Assembly: GCA_015231595.1 (NCBI GenBank)
Contig: JADGBH010000011.1
Span: forward strand, 21,486 to 85,485
DNA: 64,000 nucleotides
Reading direction: 5' to 3'
Origin: Desulfobacterales bacterium
GTDB taxonomy: Bacteria > Desulfobacterota > Desulfobacteria > Desulfobacterales > JADGBH01
Below, piece by piece: positions 45,304-53,476 of this stretch (positions are counted from its first letter, which is position 1; each line of letters starts with the position of its first letter). The position numbers and the translations under genes are program-made. Under the pieces are notes generated by a model that had not been told where the DNA came from, ran no database searches, and saw only the letters and a list, made by a program, of their open reading frames with translations.

Positions 45304-47931
45304 ATGACAGCAGATGAAGTTCGACAAAAATTCCTCGATTATTTTAAAAAATATAATCACACAATAATAAAAAGCTCTTCAGTTGTTCCGAGTGATGATC
45401 CTACTCTTTTATTTACTAACGCAGGAATGGTTCAATTTAAACGTTATTTTATAGGAGAAGAACAAAGAGACTATAAAAAAGCGGTATCTTCCCAAAAATG
45501 TATAAGAGCTGGCGGTAAACATAATGACCTTGAAAATGTCGGATATACCGCAAGGCATCATACTTTTTTTGAAATGCTCGGTAATTTTTCTTTTGGAGAT
45601 TATTTTAAAGAAAACGCTATTGAATTTGCTTGGGACCTTCTTACAAACGGATTTAAGCTTCCTTCTGAAAAATTATGGGTATCTGTATATGAAGACGATG
45701 ATGAAGCCTTTAAAATATGGGAAAAAAAGATAGGTGTTCGGCCAGAAAAAATAGTTAGGTTAGGAGCTTTAGACAATTTTTGGGCAATGGGAGATACAGG
45801 TCCATGCGGGCCTTGCTCTGAAATATTAATAGACAGAGGAGACTCTTTCGGCTGCGGAAAGCCTGAATGTCAAGTTGGATGTGATTGCGACAGATTCCTT
45901 GAAATATGGAATCTTGTATTTATGCAGTTTAACCGAACAGCCTCAGGCCAAATGGAAAATCTTCCAAAACCAAGCATTGATACAGGAATGGGATTGGAAA
46001 GAATTTTATCGGTTATTCATAATACTCAAACGAACTATGACACAGATCTTTTCAGTCCAATAATAAAAAAAATAGAAGAATTATCAGAAAAAAAATATAA
46101 AGAATCATTTACCAGTAAAGTTGCAATGAGGGTCATTGCTGATCATACCCGAGCTGCGGCATTTATTATTGGAGATGGAATTTTACCTGCTAATGAAGGT
46201 CGAGGCTATGTTCTTAGGCGAATATTGAGACGAGCGTTACGATATGGAAGAAGCATAGGTCTTAATAAACCTTTTTTAACTGAAACAGTTAAAGTTTTAT
46301 TTGATATAATGCAAAATCCTTACCCTGAACTAAAAGAATCAGCAGCATTTATTGAAAATATAATTAAAAATGAAGAAGCAAGATTTTCAGAAACATTAGA
46401 TAATGGTCTTAGACTATTAACAGAAACCCTTTCTTCTCTAAGTTCAAAGGGCAAAGCAGTTATACCTGGAGATATAGTTTTTAAGCTTTATGATACTTAT
46501 GGTTTTCCCATTGATATAGTAAAAGACATTATTCGAGGTAGCGAATTATCCATTGATATGGACGGATTTAATTCGGAAATGGAAAAACAAAAGCAAAGGT
46601 CTAAATCCATTTCAAGTTTCGGAACAATTGATGAAGCTTATAAAAATTTATCTTCAAAAGGAATAAAATCCGAATTTGTAGGATATGGCAAATTACAAGC
46701 TACATCGAAAATACTCTTAATGGTTAAAGACGGAAAAGAAATTGACTCAGCTAATCAAGGAGAAGAAATTGAAATCGTAACTGAACAAACTCCATTTTAT
46801 GCTGAATCAGGAGGACAGACAGGAGATTCAGGTAAAATAATTGGTCAAAATTTTGAACTGGAAGTATTAGATACTATAAAAGATCCTACAGGAATTATTA
46901 TTCATAAATGTAAAGTTTTATCAGGAATAGCTGTTAAACAAGAAAATATTGAATTGCAAGTAGATGATGTAAAAAGGCAGCAAACAGCTTTAAATCATAC
47001 TGCTACCCATATTTTGCATTATGCTTTACGCACTATTCTTGGAGATCATGTAAAACAGGCTGGTTCACTTGTATCCAATGATAAACTTAGATTTGACTTT
47101 ACCCATTTTTCACAGGTTGAAATTGACGATTTAATGAAAATTGAAAGACTTGTTAATGAAAAAATATGGGAAAATAATAATCTTGTAATAAAAGAGATGG
47201 CTTTTGATAAGGCTGTAAAAACTGGTGCTATCGCTCTTTTTGAAGAAAAATATGGAGACAAAGTAAGGGTAATTTCTATTGGCGATTTTAGCTCTGAGCT
47301 TTGCGGAGGAACTCATATTGATAACACAGGGAAAATAGGTCTTTTTAAAATTTTTGGAGAATCAAGCGCTGCTTCAGGTATAAGAAGAATTGAAGCGTCA
47401 ACAGGAACTCCAGCTCTTCTTTATACTCAAATGCTTTCAAAAACTCTGTCCAAAGCTTCAAGTCTTGTTAAGGAAAAAATTGAATTAATTCCCCAAAGAC
47501 TTGAAAAAATCCTTTCGACAAATAAATCATTAGAAAAAGAGGTTGAAGAACTTAAAGGAAAAATCGGAGAGCTAAAATCTCAACTATCTGAAGATGATGT
47601 TAAATTAATAAACGGAATAAAGGTAGTTTCTAAGCATGTTATAATTGATAAGCCTCAAGCATTAAGAAATATAGCTGATAAGTTTAAAGATAAAATAAAA
47701 TCAGGAATAGTTGTTCTTGGAAGCACATCTGGAGCTAAAGGAATGCTTATAGTTATGGTTTCAAAAGATTTGATTGATAAATATGATGCCGGTAAAATTG
47801 TTAATACACTTGCAAAAGAAATAGGTGGTAGCGGAGGCGGAAGAAAAGACATGGCTCAAGCAGGAGGACCAAATCCTGAAAACCTTAATAAGGCTTTAGA
47901 AAAAGTCCACGAAGTTATTGCAAATTTTTAA
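45304..47931 (+). CDS. alaS: Alanyl-tRNA synthetase
   Basis: Class II aminoacyl-tRNA synthetase, 875 residues. The N-terminal TADEVRQKFLDYF and VPSDDPTLLFTNAGMVQFK are typical, as are GDTGPCGPCSEI, the editing-domain zinc motif HTATHILHYAL with CGGTHIDNTG, and the C-terminal C-Ala domain (GSGGGRKDMAQAGG). An in-frame ATG at 45292 abuts the recA stop, but the ATG at 45304 has GGAG 6 bases upstream and matches the family start MTADE, so I chose it. Confidence 0.96.
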   Translation: MTADEVRQKFLDYFKKYNHTIIKSSSVVPSDDPTLLFTNAGMVQFKRYFIGEEQRDYKKAVSSQKCIRAGGKHNDLENVGYTARHHTFFEMLGNFSFGDYFKENAIEFAWDLLTNGFKLPSEKLWVSVYEDDDEAFKIWEKKIGVRPEKIVRLGALDNFWAMGDTGPCGPCSEILIDRGDSFGCGKPECQVGCDCDRFLEIWNLVFMQFNRTASGQMENLPKPSIDTGMGLERILSVIHNTQTNYDTDLFSPIIKKIEELSEKKYKESFTSKVAMRVIADHTRAAAFIIGDGILPANEGRGYVLRRILRRALRYGRSIGLNKPFLTETVKVLFDIMQNPYPELKESAAFIENIIKNEEARFSETLDNGLRLLTETLSSLSSKGKAVIPGDIVFKLYDTYGFPIDIVKDIIRGSELSIDMDGFNSEMEKQKQRSKSISSFGTIDEAYKNLSSKGIKSEFVGYGKLQATSKILLMVKDGKEIDSANQGEEIEIVTEQTPFYAESGGQTGDSGKIIGQNFELEVLDTIKDPTGIIIHKCKVLSGIAVKQENIELQVDDVKRQQTALNHTATHILHYALRTILGDHVKQAGSLVSNDKLRFDFTHFSQVEIDDLMKIERLVNEKIWENNNLVIKEMAFDKAVKTGAIALFEEKYGDKVRVISIGDFSSELCGGTHIDNTGKIGLFKIFGESSAASGIRRIEASTGTPALLYTQMLSKTLSKASSLVKEKIELIPQRLEKILSTNKSLEKEVEELKGKIGELKSQLSEDDVKLINGIKVVSKHVIIDKPQALRNIADKFKDKIKSGIVVLGSTSGAKGMLIVMVSKDLIDKYDAGKIVNTLAKEIGGSGGGRKDMAQAGGPNPENLNKALEKVHEVIANF

Positions 47932-47962
47932 GCACAAATATCTCGGAAAAATGAAAACACTC

Positions 47963-48064
47963 GTTCCCACGTTTAACGTGGGAACTCAACCTCGACGCTT
48001 TGCGTCCTATTTTGTTCGTATGAGCATATTGCTCAAATTTGGGTGCATGGGACGCAAAGCGTCC
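47963..48064. repeat. Composite palindromic repeat cluster
   Basis: Within the 374-bp gap 47932-48305, which has no gene, are a 23-bp near-perfect palindrome (47963-47985, GTTCCCACGTT arms), GACGC-TTT-GCGTC (47994-48006), GAGCA-TAT-TGCTC (near 48022) and GGACGC-AAA-GCGTCC (48050-48064). The GACGC units face each other. The cluster is GC-richer than its surroundings and looks like a dispersed extragenic element. Confidence 0.65.
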
Positions 48065-48305
48065 AGTGCTGGATTTTTTATGATTTATGATTAATTGCTC
48101 CTGACTGTTTTTTAGATTTTTTGCCATATTTCCTCAATATACGACTGTTCACCTGTCAAATAATTAAAATCTATCCTTATATTTTTTTGAAGAGTTAAAA
48201 TTAAATAATTTTATTTAAAAAAAAATTGATATATATATGTAGAATAAAATTCAAGGTGTAAAAAAATAATATTTTTATCTATTAATTATTTTGGGAGGTA
48301 TTTTT

Positions 48306-48611
48306 ATGAGGCACGCAGGCATTCTTTTTTTAATTGTAGCATTAGTTATCTTTTTTCAGCCATGTTCAAGTGTAGCTCAAAATTGGACATCAAAAAGTCC
48401 AATTCAGCATGAACCTATTTTTAAAAGCTCAACACCAAAAGATGTAGCAAAGGTGAAAAAAAGTAGCAAAACATGGATATGGTGGGTAGTTGGAGCAGTA
48501 GTTCTCATAGGTGGAGGTGCTGCGGTAGCGTTATCAGGCGGAGGTGGAGGAGGAGGAAGCAGCAATAGCGGCGATTCTCAAGCAGGTGACGGTTTTGAAA
48601 TAACGTGGTAG
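48306..48611 (+). CDS. Small secreted/membrane protein with Gly-rich tail
   Basis: 101 residues. Signal-like N-terminus (MRHAGILFLIVALVIFF) with a possible lipobox (QPCS). A second hydrophobic segment (TWIWWVVGAVVLIGGGAAVAL) is followed by a run of glycines and SSNSGDSQAG. The ATG at 48306 is preceded by GGGAGG; a TTG at 48291 overlaps that site and is ignored. It is 60 bp upstream of the metacaspase-like gene in the same direction, so it may be its partner. No family recognised. Confidence 0.6.
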   Translation: MRHAGILFLIVALVIFFQPCSSVAQNWTSKSPIQHEPIFKSSTPKDVAKVKKSSKTWIWWVVGAVVLIGGGAAVALSGGGGGGGSSNSGDSQAGDGFEITW

Positions 48612-48671
48612 TAATCTACGTATAGTTAAAACAAATTAAGACAAAATTTATAAATTTAAGGAGATTTAAAC

Positions 48672-49994
48672 ATGAAAACAAAAAGATTTTTACAAGATTT
48701 TATAATATTTAGCGTATTGTTATTATTATTTTCCTGTAGTTCTAAAAATTATGATTACACTGAAAGTATAAAAATGCCTGAAATAAAAATTGCAAGTGAA
48801 GTTGCAAAAGGAATAAAGCAGCAGGGAGATATAGATATTGCCCTTGAGCCATCAAAAAATTTTAAAATTTCAGACGAATCAGTAGCATCTTTGATTAGAT
48901 TTAAAAATCTTTCAGGAAGTCATTACATTCAATGGAAATGGTATGTTGGAGATAGTCTTTATTCTGAATCCAAAAGACTTCCAATAGGCATTGAAGAAGG
49001 AAAGGTAGCAGATGTTGCAACAGTATGGCACAAAATATCATTAAAAGGAGTAAATCCTTATGAAATAGCAGGTAAATGGAAAGTTCAGGTTTACTTTGAC
49101 AATGAGCTAAAATGTTCAGATGACTTTGAAGTTAAAGGTCAAGTTTTTCAAAAATCGGATGTGGATATAGATATTCCAAAAGGTGATATCCCTGAACATG
49201 ACGGAATAGCTGTAGTTATTGGTAATAGCAGTTATTTGCATTTACCGCCAGTAGCTTATGCTCACCATGATGCTCAGGTAATAAAAGAATACCTAATTAA
49301 AACTCTAAAATACAAAGAAGAAAATATTATATTTAAATTGGATTTATCAAATAAAACAGATTTTGATTCTCTATTTGGAGGAAAAGGAGAATATAACAAG
49401 AGTGAGTTGGCAAGAAAAGTAATTCCCCAAAAATCAGATATATTCATTTATTACAGTGGTCACGGTATTCCTGATACAGATAATAAGAAGGATGCTTGTT
49501 TAGTGCCGATTGATTATAATAGCAATGATAGCAAAAATATTAGCTATAAAGCTTATTCTTTAGGAATTCTTTACGAAAACATTGGAAGCTTAAATGCAAA
49601 ATCAATTACTGTAGTTTTGGATTCCTGTTTTTCAGGTAAAGTATCATCAGACGAAAAAGAAGTGCACATAATACCTAATGCAAGTCCTGTTATGATGGTT
49701 ACAGATATAAAATTGGCAAAAGGCATGAATATTTTATGTAGTTCAGACGGAGACCAAATCAGCAATTGGTATCCTGAAAAACAGCATGGAATTTTTACTT
49801 ATTTTTTTCTTAAAGCCATACAAGGACATGCGGATAAAAACAACGATAAGGAAATAACTTTTAAAGAAATTGAAGATTATATTTCTGGTGAGAGATTTGG
49901 AGTTCCTTCTGTTGCCTACAGCCTTTATAAAAGAAATCAAAATCCTTTTGTTTCTCCAAAAAATAATGACAAGATTTTTGTAAAATTGGATTAA
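48672..49994 (+). CDS. Metacaspase/caspase-like (C14) lipoprotein
   Basis: 440 residues. Lipoprotein signal with lipobox LLFSC (about residue 23), then an N-terminal beta-rich region (about 30-160). The caspase p20-like domain starts near IAVVIGNSSYLHLPP. The catalytic histidine is in IFIYYSGHGIPD and the cysteine in ITVVLDSCFSG, 60 residues later, in the family order. A substrate-pocket-like region SDGDQISNWYPEKQHGIFTYFFL and a short acidic loop (DKNNDKEITF, calcium-site-like) follow. Caspase-type proteases in bacteria often act in conflict or regulated cell death; localisation on the outer side of the cell makes a signalling or surface role possible. Confidence 0.85.
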   Translation: MKTKRFLQDFIIFSVLLLLFSCSSKNYDYTESIKMPEIKIASEVAKGIKQQGDIDIALEPSKNFKISDESVASLIRFKNLSGSHYIQWKWYVGDSLYSESKRLPIGIEEGKVADVATVWHKISLKGVNPYEIAGKWKVQVYFDNELKCSDDFEVKGQVFQKSDVDIDIPKGDIPEHDGIAVVIGNSSYLHLPPVAYAHHDAQVIKEYLIKTLKYKEENIIFKLDLSNKTDFDSLFGGKGEYNKSELARKVIPQKSDIFIYYSGHGIPDTDNKKDACLVPIDYNSNDSKNISYKAYSLGILYENIGSLNAKSITVVLDSCFSGKVSSDEKEVHIIPNASPVMMVTDIKLAKGMNILCSSDGDQISNWYPEKQHGIFTYFFLKAIQGHADKNNDKEITFKEIEDYISGERFGVPSVAYSLYKRNQNPFVSPKNNDKIFVKLD

Positions 49995-50009
49995 TTATGG
50001 AGATAAAAC

Positions 50010-50088
50010 TGACTTATAATTCCGTTGACTAAGGCTAAAAATATTAGAGATAGAAAAATTATTATTTAAAAATAGAAATGGTTTGTCA
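50010..50088 (+). repeat. 80-bp TGACA/TGTCA-ended element, copy B
   Basis: 79 bp from TGACTTAT to GGTTTGTCA, with GTTGACTAAGGCTAA and TTATTTAAAAATAGAAATGG inside. It differs from copy C at only a few positions. It is 216 bp before the first short-tail gene, with a 138-bp palindromic element between. Confidence 0.65.
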
Positions 50089-50123
50089 TGTTTTAAGGCT
50101 ATCTACAATGTGTCATTTATATT

Positions 50124-50261
50124 GTCTGAACACGATTACTGGATTAAAAGATGGACAGGATTAGTGCATTAATATTTAGAGCGTGTTATTTGATTAAATC
50201 TTAATTTTTATGATGAGATTTAATCATGGTAATCCTTTAATCCTATAAATCGTGTTCAGAC
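50124..50261. repeat. GTCTGAAC-ended palindromic element, copy 1 (138 bp)
   Basis: Perfect 14-bp terminal inverted repeats (GTCTGAACACGATT and complement). The inside is built from GGATTA/TAATCC-type short palindromes. This is a REP/MITE-like extragenic element; the related copy is at 53364-53451 and a right half lies near 50752-50764. Confidence 0.65.
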
Positions 50262-50304
50262 AGTTAAGAAAGTATTTTTTTAGTCCCCCATAGAGGTAAC
50301 AAAT

Positions 50305-50591
50305 ATGTTAAAAATAGATATAGCTAATACAAAAGCTGGTAAACAGTTAATAAATATGGGATTACAAAAAGGAGTAAAAAAGGAGTAAAAAAAGGAAGAA
50401 AAGAAGGAAGAAAAGAAGAAAAAGAAAATATGATAGTATTAGCATTAGAAACAATGTTTGGACCAGTTAAGCATGAAATAATAAAGGAAATAAAGTCAAT
50501 AAAGGCACTTGATAAGCTTGATAAAGTTTTTAAAGAATTATTTAAGTGCAAAGACATAGAAACATTTCAAACTATTTTACATAAAGTATAA
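50305..50591 (+). pseudogene. Rpn/PD-(D/E)XK-type C-terminal tail gene, copy 1, frameshifted
   Basis: The ATG at 50305 opens MLKIDIANTKAGKQLINMG, as in copy 2, but reads GLQKGVKKE and stops at 50386. The rest (KKGRKEGRKEEKENMIVLAL to TILHKV) continues in another frame to 50591. The shift lies in a run of AAAAAGG repeats, typical of slippage. The tail resembles the C-terminal part of Rpn-like transposase/nuclease proteins without their catalytic domain. Confidence 0.6.
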
Positions 50592-50838
50592 ACCTGATAC
50601 ATTCGCGGGAATCCAGTTTAAATAAAATGTTAACTAATTTTTATGCAATATGAAGGATGTCGTGTTTTATTATTTAAAATTTCATGTAGTTTAGCGTAAA
50701 GGATTAAAAATTTTATGCAATTTAATTCTGTTAATTCTTTAATTCTGAAAATTCTGATTCAGACATTTTCCAAATTTGTTTTCCTTAAGTCAACAGATTT
50801 GTAAATGCGGAGACACTCTAATAGAGGAGGTAACAAAT

Positions 50839-51102
50839 ATGTTAAAAATAGATATAGCTAATACAAAAGCTGGTAAACAGTTAATAAATATGGGAGTGCA
50901 ACAAGGAGTGCAAAAAGGAAGAAAAGAAGAAAAAGAAAATATGATAGTATTAGCATTAGAAGCAATGTTTGGACCAGTTACGCATGAAATAATAAAGGAA
51001 GTAAAATCAATAAAGGCACTTGATAAGCTTGATAAAGTTTTTAAAGAATTATTTAAGTGCAAAGACATAGAAACATTTCAAACTATTTTACATAAAGTAT
51101 AA
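50839..51102 (+). CDS. Small Rpn/PD-(D/E)XK-type tail protein, copy 2 (intact)
   Basis: 87 residues, the intact copy of the frameshifted gene 450 bp upstream. The sequence MLKIDIANTKAGKQLINMG, a charged GVQKGRKEEKENM hinge and a helical end (MIVLALEAMFGPVTHEIIKE, KALDKLDKVFKELFKC) match the C-terminal region of Rpn-type recombination-promoting nuclease/transposase proteins; the catalytic core is absent. It has its own SD (AGAGGAGGT) and therefore may be translated as a separate small protein. Copy C of the repeat element begins 6 bp after its stop. Confidence 0.55.
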   Translation: MLKIDIANTKAGKQLINMGVQQGVQKGRKEEKENMIVLALEAMFGPVTHEIIKEVKSIKALDKLDKVFKELFKCKDIETFQTILHKV

Positions 51103-51107
51103 AAAAC

Positions 51108-51186
51108 TGATATATAATTCCGTTGACTAAGGCTAAAAATATTAGAGATATAAAAATTATTATTTAAAAATAGAAATGGTTTGTCA
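51108..51186 (+). repeat. 80-bp TGACA/TGTCA-ended element, copy C
   Basis: 79 bp, almost identical to copy B; it begins TGATATAT and ends GGTTTGTCA. It lies 33 bp upstream of the FGE-domain lipoprotein gene, whose AAGGAGG follows it directly. In this copy TTGACT and GATATA are 17 bases apart, which could act as a promoter. Confidence 0.65.
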
Positions 51187-51219
51187 TATTTTGAGAGAAT
51201 ACAAGGAGGTTATTTTTTT

Positions 51220-53331
51220 ATGAAGAATCAGAAATTAATTAACAAATTCAGTTTATGTATCTTTGTATTATTAATTTTAATAATGCCGATTTTACTGATG
51301 CTAAGCTGTGATGATGGTAATAATGGAAAACAAAATGCTGAAGATGAACAAGGCTATATTTCAGTTGGTTTAGTATTATTAGATGAAGCAGGAAATCCAA
51401 TTGAGGGAGGGAATACAACAAGAGCATCATCAATAGATTGCTCCCAAACAGGATTGCATAAAATTCAGTTTTTAGCTTATGACGAATATGGAACTGGTTT
51501 AGCCGGCACAGAAGAATATTGTGATATTCATAAGATTAGATTAAATGTCGCACCCGGAATAAATCGTTCCTTAAAGGTTTTTGGAAAAGATGTAAATTCA
51601 AAAGTAATATACAAAGGTGAAGTATATGGAATCAATGTAAACAAAGGTCAATATACTCCTGTATTTGTAGAATTAAAATCTGTATCTGATAATCCAGTAA
51701 CGAAAAATCCTCCGGTAGTTATAATAACATCTCCTGTAAATATGGCATCTTTTTATGAAGGAGAAAATATAACATTTTCTGCTAATGTAACAGATATAGA
51801 AGATGGAGCTTTAAGCGGAACTTCGTTAATTTGGTCCTCAGATATAAATGGCCAAATAGGTTTTGGTAATTCCTTTGCAATAAGCAGTTTATGGGTAGGT
51901 TCCCATAAAGTAACATTAACAGCTCGCGATAGTTCTGGATTACAGTCAAGTGCATCAATTACAATAATAATTAATCAAAAAGGCAATACTGTTCCAATAG
52001 TAAAAATAACATCCCCCGCTGATAATAGTTCATTTGTTGAAGGTTCAAGTATAGCTTTTGCTGGCAGTGCAACAGATGCAGAAGATGGAACATTAACAGG
52101 AAATTCTTTAGTTTGGGATTCCACAATAAATGGAAGGCTTGGAACTGGAAATAATTTAAGTTTAAATAATTTATCAGTAGGGACTCATACTATATATTTA
52201 ACAGCCTATGACAGTTTAGGTGCTCAGCAAAGTTATTCAATAAAAGTTACAATAACTCAAAAGTCAAACTCAGCTCCATCAGTAACAATAAATTCACCAT
52301 CAAATAACAGTTCATTTACTCAAGGAACAAGCATAAGTTTTTCAGGAAGTGCAACAGACCCAGAAGATGGAACATTAAGTGGCAGTTCATTGGTATGGAC
52401 ATCCAGCAGAGATGGACAGCTTGGCACAGGAACTTCTTTCAGTAAAAGCAGTTTAACTGTAGGCACTCATACAGTTACACTCACAGCAACTGACAGTAGC
52501 GGTGCAAGCAACAGCAGTTCGATTACAGTTACTATCAGTTCAAGCTCACCATCACTTCAAGACACTATAACAAACAGCATAGGTATGACATTTGTATTAA
52601 TTAAATCAGGCAAGTTTACAATGGGTAGTCCATCAAGCGAGCTTGGTAGAGATTCAGATGAAACTCAGCATGAAGTAACATTAACCAAGTCTTTCTATAT
52701 GCAGACTACAGAAGTTACACAGGGACAATGGAAAGCTGTGATGGGTAGTAATCCATCTTACTTTAATAGCTGTGGAGATAACTGTCCAGTTGAGCAAGTT
52801 AGCTGGGATGATTGTCAGACATTTATTAGTAAGTTAAATCAAAAAGAAGGGGTGAATGTATATAGGCTACCTACAGAAGCCGAATGGGAATATTCTGCAA
52901 GGGCTGGTACGACTGCGGCTTTTGTGACCGGAGGAATAAATGTAACGGACTGCGGTTATGATTTAAATTTAGATACGATAGGGTGGTATTGTAATAATAG
53001 TTGTGTAACATATTCAGGTGGATATGATTGTTCAAGTTGGGGAGGTCAATGTTCGAAATGTGGATCTCATCCAGTAGGACAAAAACAGGCGAATTTATGG
53101 GGACTGTATGATATGCATGGCAATGTCAGGGAGTGGTGTGCAGATTGGTATGGGTTGTACCCTTCTAGTGCTGTGATTGATCCTACTGGTCCTACTACTG
53201 GATCAGACCATGTCTTACGGGGAGGCAGTTGGATTAGCTATGTGCAGAGCTGTCGTTCCTCCGATCGCTTCGTTTACACGCCGTCCTATCAAATAAGCGG
53301 TATCGGACTACGCCTCTCGAGGACACCTTAG
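51220..53331 (+). CDS. Lipoprotein with Ig/PKD-like repeats and C-terminal FGE (SUMF1-like) domain; probable DGR target
   Basis: 703 residues from the ATG at 51220 (AAGGAGG 8 bases upstream; an upstream open frame from 51181 lies inside repeat copy C). Lipobox LMLSC puts the lipid Cys at residue 30. Three tandem Ig/PKD-like repeats occupy about 164-253, 260-347 and 354-440 (ATDAEDGTLTGNSLVW, ATDPEDGTLSGSSLVW). The last 250 residues are a formylglycine-generating-enzyme/C-type-lectin-like domain (SGKFTMGSP, EVTQGQWKAVMGSNPSYF, YRLPTEAEWEYSARAG, YDMHGNVREWCADWYG, VLRGGSW). The final ~30 residues are atypical and GC-rich in DNA, fitting a retroelement-diversified variable region. The active-site cysteines of true FGE are not evident, so ligand binding is more likely than catalysis. 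Confidence 0.85.
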   Translation: MKNQKLINKFSLCIFVLLILIMPILLMLSCDDGNNGKQNAEDEQGYISVGLVLLDEAGNPIEGGNTTRASSIDCSQTGLHKIQFLAYDEYGTGLAGTEEYCDIHKIRLNVAPGINRSLKVFGKDVNSKVIYKGEVYGINVNKGQYTPVFVELKSVSDNPVTKNPPVVIITSPVNMASFYEGENITFSANVTDIEDGALSGTSLIWSSDINGQIGFGNSFAISSLWVGSHKVTLTARDSSGLQSSASITIIINQKGNTVPIVKITSPADNSSFVEGSSIAFAGSATDAEDGTLTGNSLVWDSTINGRLGTGNNLSLNNLSVGTHTIYLTAYDSLGAQQSYSIKVTITQKSNSAPSVTINSPSNNSSFTQGTSISFSGSATDPEDGTLSGSSLVWTSSRDGQLGTGTSFSKSSLTVGTHTVTLTATDSSGASNSSSITVTISSSSPSLQDTITNSIGMTFVLIKSGKFTMGSPSSELGRDSDETQHEVTLTKSFYMQTTEVTQGQWKAVMGSNPSYFNSCGDNCPVEQVSWDDCQTFISKLNQKEGVNVYRLPTEAEWEYSARAGTTAAFVTGGINVTDCGYDLNLDTIGWYCNNSCVTYSGGYDCSSWGGQCSKCGSHPVGQKQANLWGLYDMHGNVREWCADWYGLYPSSAVIDPTGPTTGSDHVLRGGSWISYVQSCRSSDRFVYTPSYQISGIGLRLSRTP
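53233..53316 (+). other. Candidate DGR variable region (VR) at the end of the FGE gene
   Basis: This is the stretch after RGGSW. It reads codons ATT AGC TAT, TCC, GAT, TTC GTT TAC, TAT and AGC GGT, where family members often have Asn, and nearly all end in C or T (NNY), as expected when A in AAY codons of a template is mutated. GC content is visibly higher than upstream, and ATCGGACTACGCCTC at its end resembles the fixed end of VRs. No reverse transcriptase or template repeat lies in this window. Confidence 0.5.
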
Positions 53332-53363
53332 TTACAGTTTGCAGCTTTACTATTTTACTGCTT

Positions 53364-53451
53364 GTCTGAACTGTGATTTTCATGATTAAATGATGTGCAT
53401 GATTAGATTGAAGTTAAAAAATCATTTAATCCGATGAATCATGGTTCAGAC
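53364..53451. repeat. GTCTGAAC-ended palindromic element, copy 2 (88 bp)
   Basis: Ends GTCTGAAC and GTTCAGAC in inverted order, with inner ATTAAATGAT/ATCATTTAAT-type arms. It is shorter than copy 1. It fills most of the gap between the FGE-domain gene and the first AAA gene. Confidence 0.6.
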
Positions 53452-53476
53452 ATTTTCATGAATTAAAGGATAATCG

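Noticed and set aside
47915..48127. 70-codon frame on the minus strand with a start-like SD
   Set aside because: It runs straight through the palindromic repeat cluster and its sequence is explained by those repeats; no family resemblance.
50776..50838. Upstream extension of the second tail gene
   Set aside because: The ATG at 50839 has AGAGGAGGT before it and matches copy 1's start.
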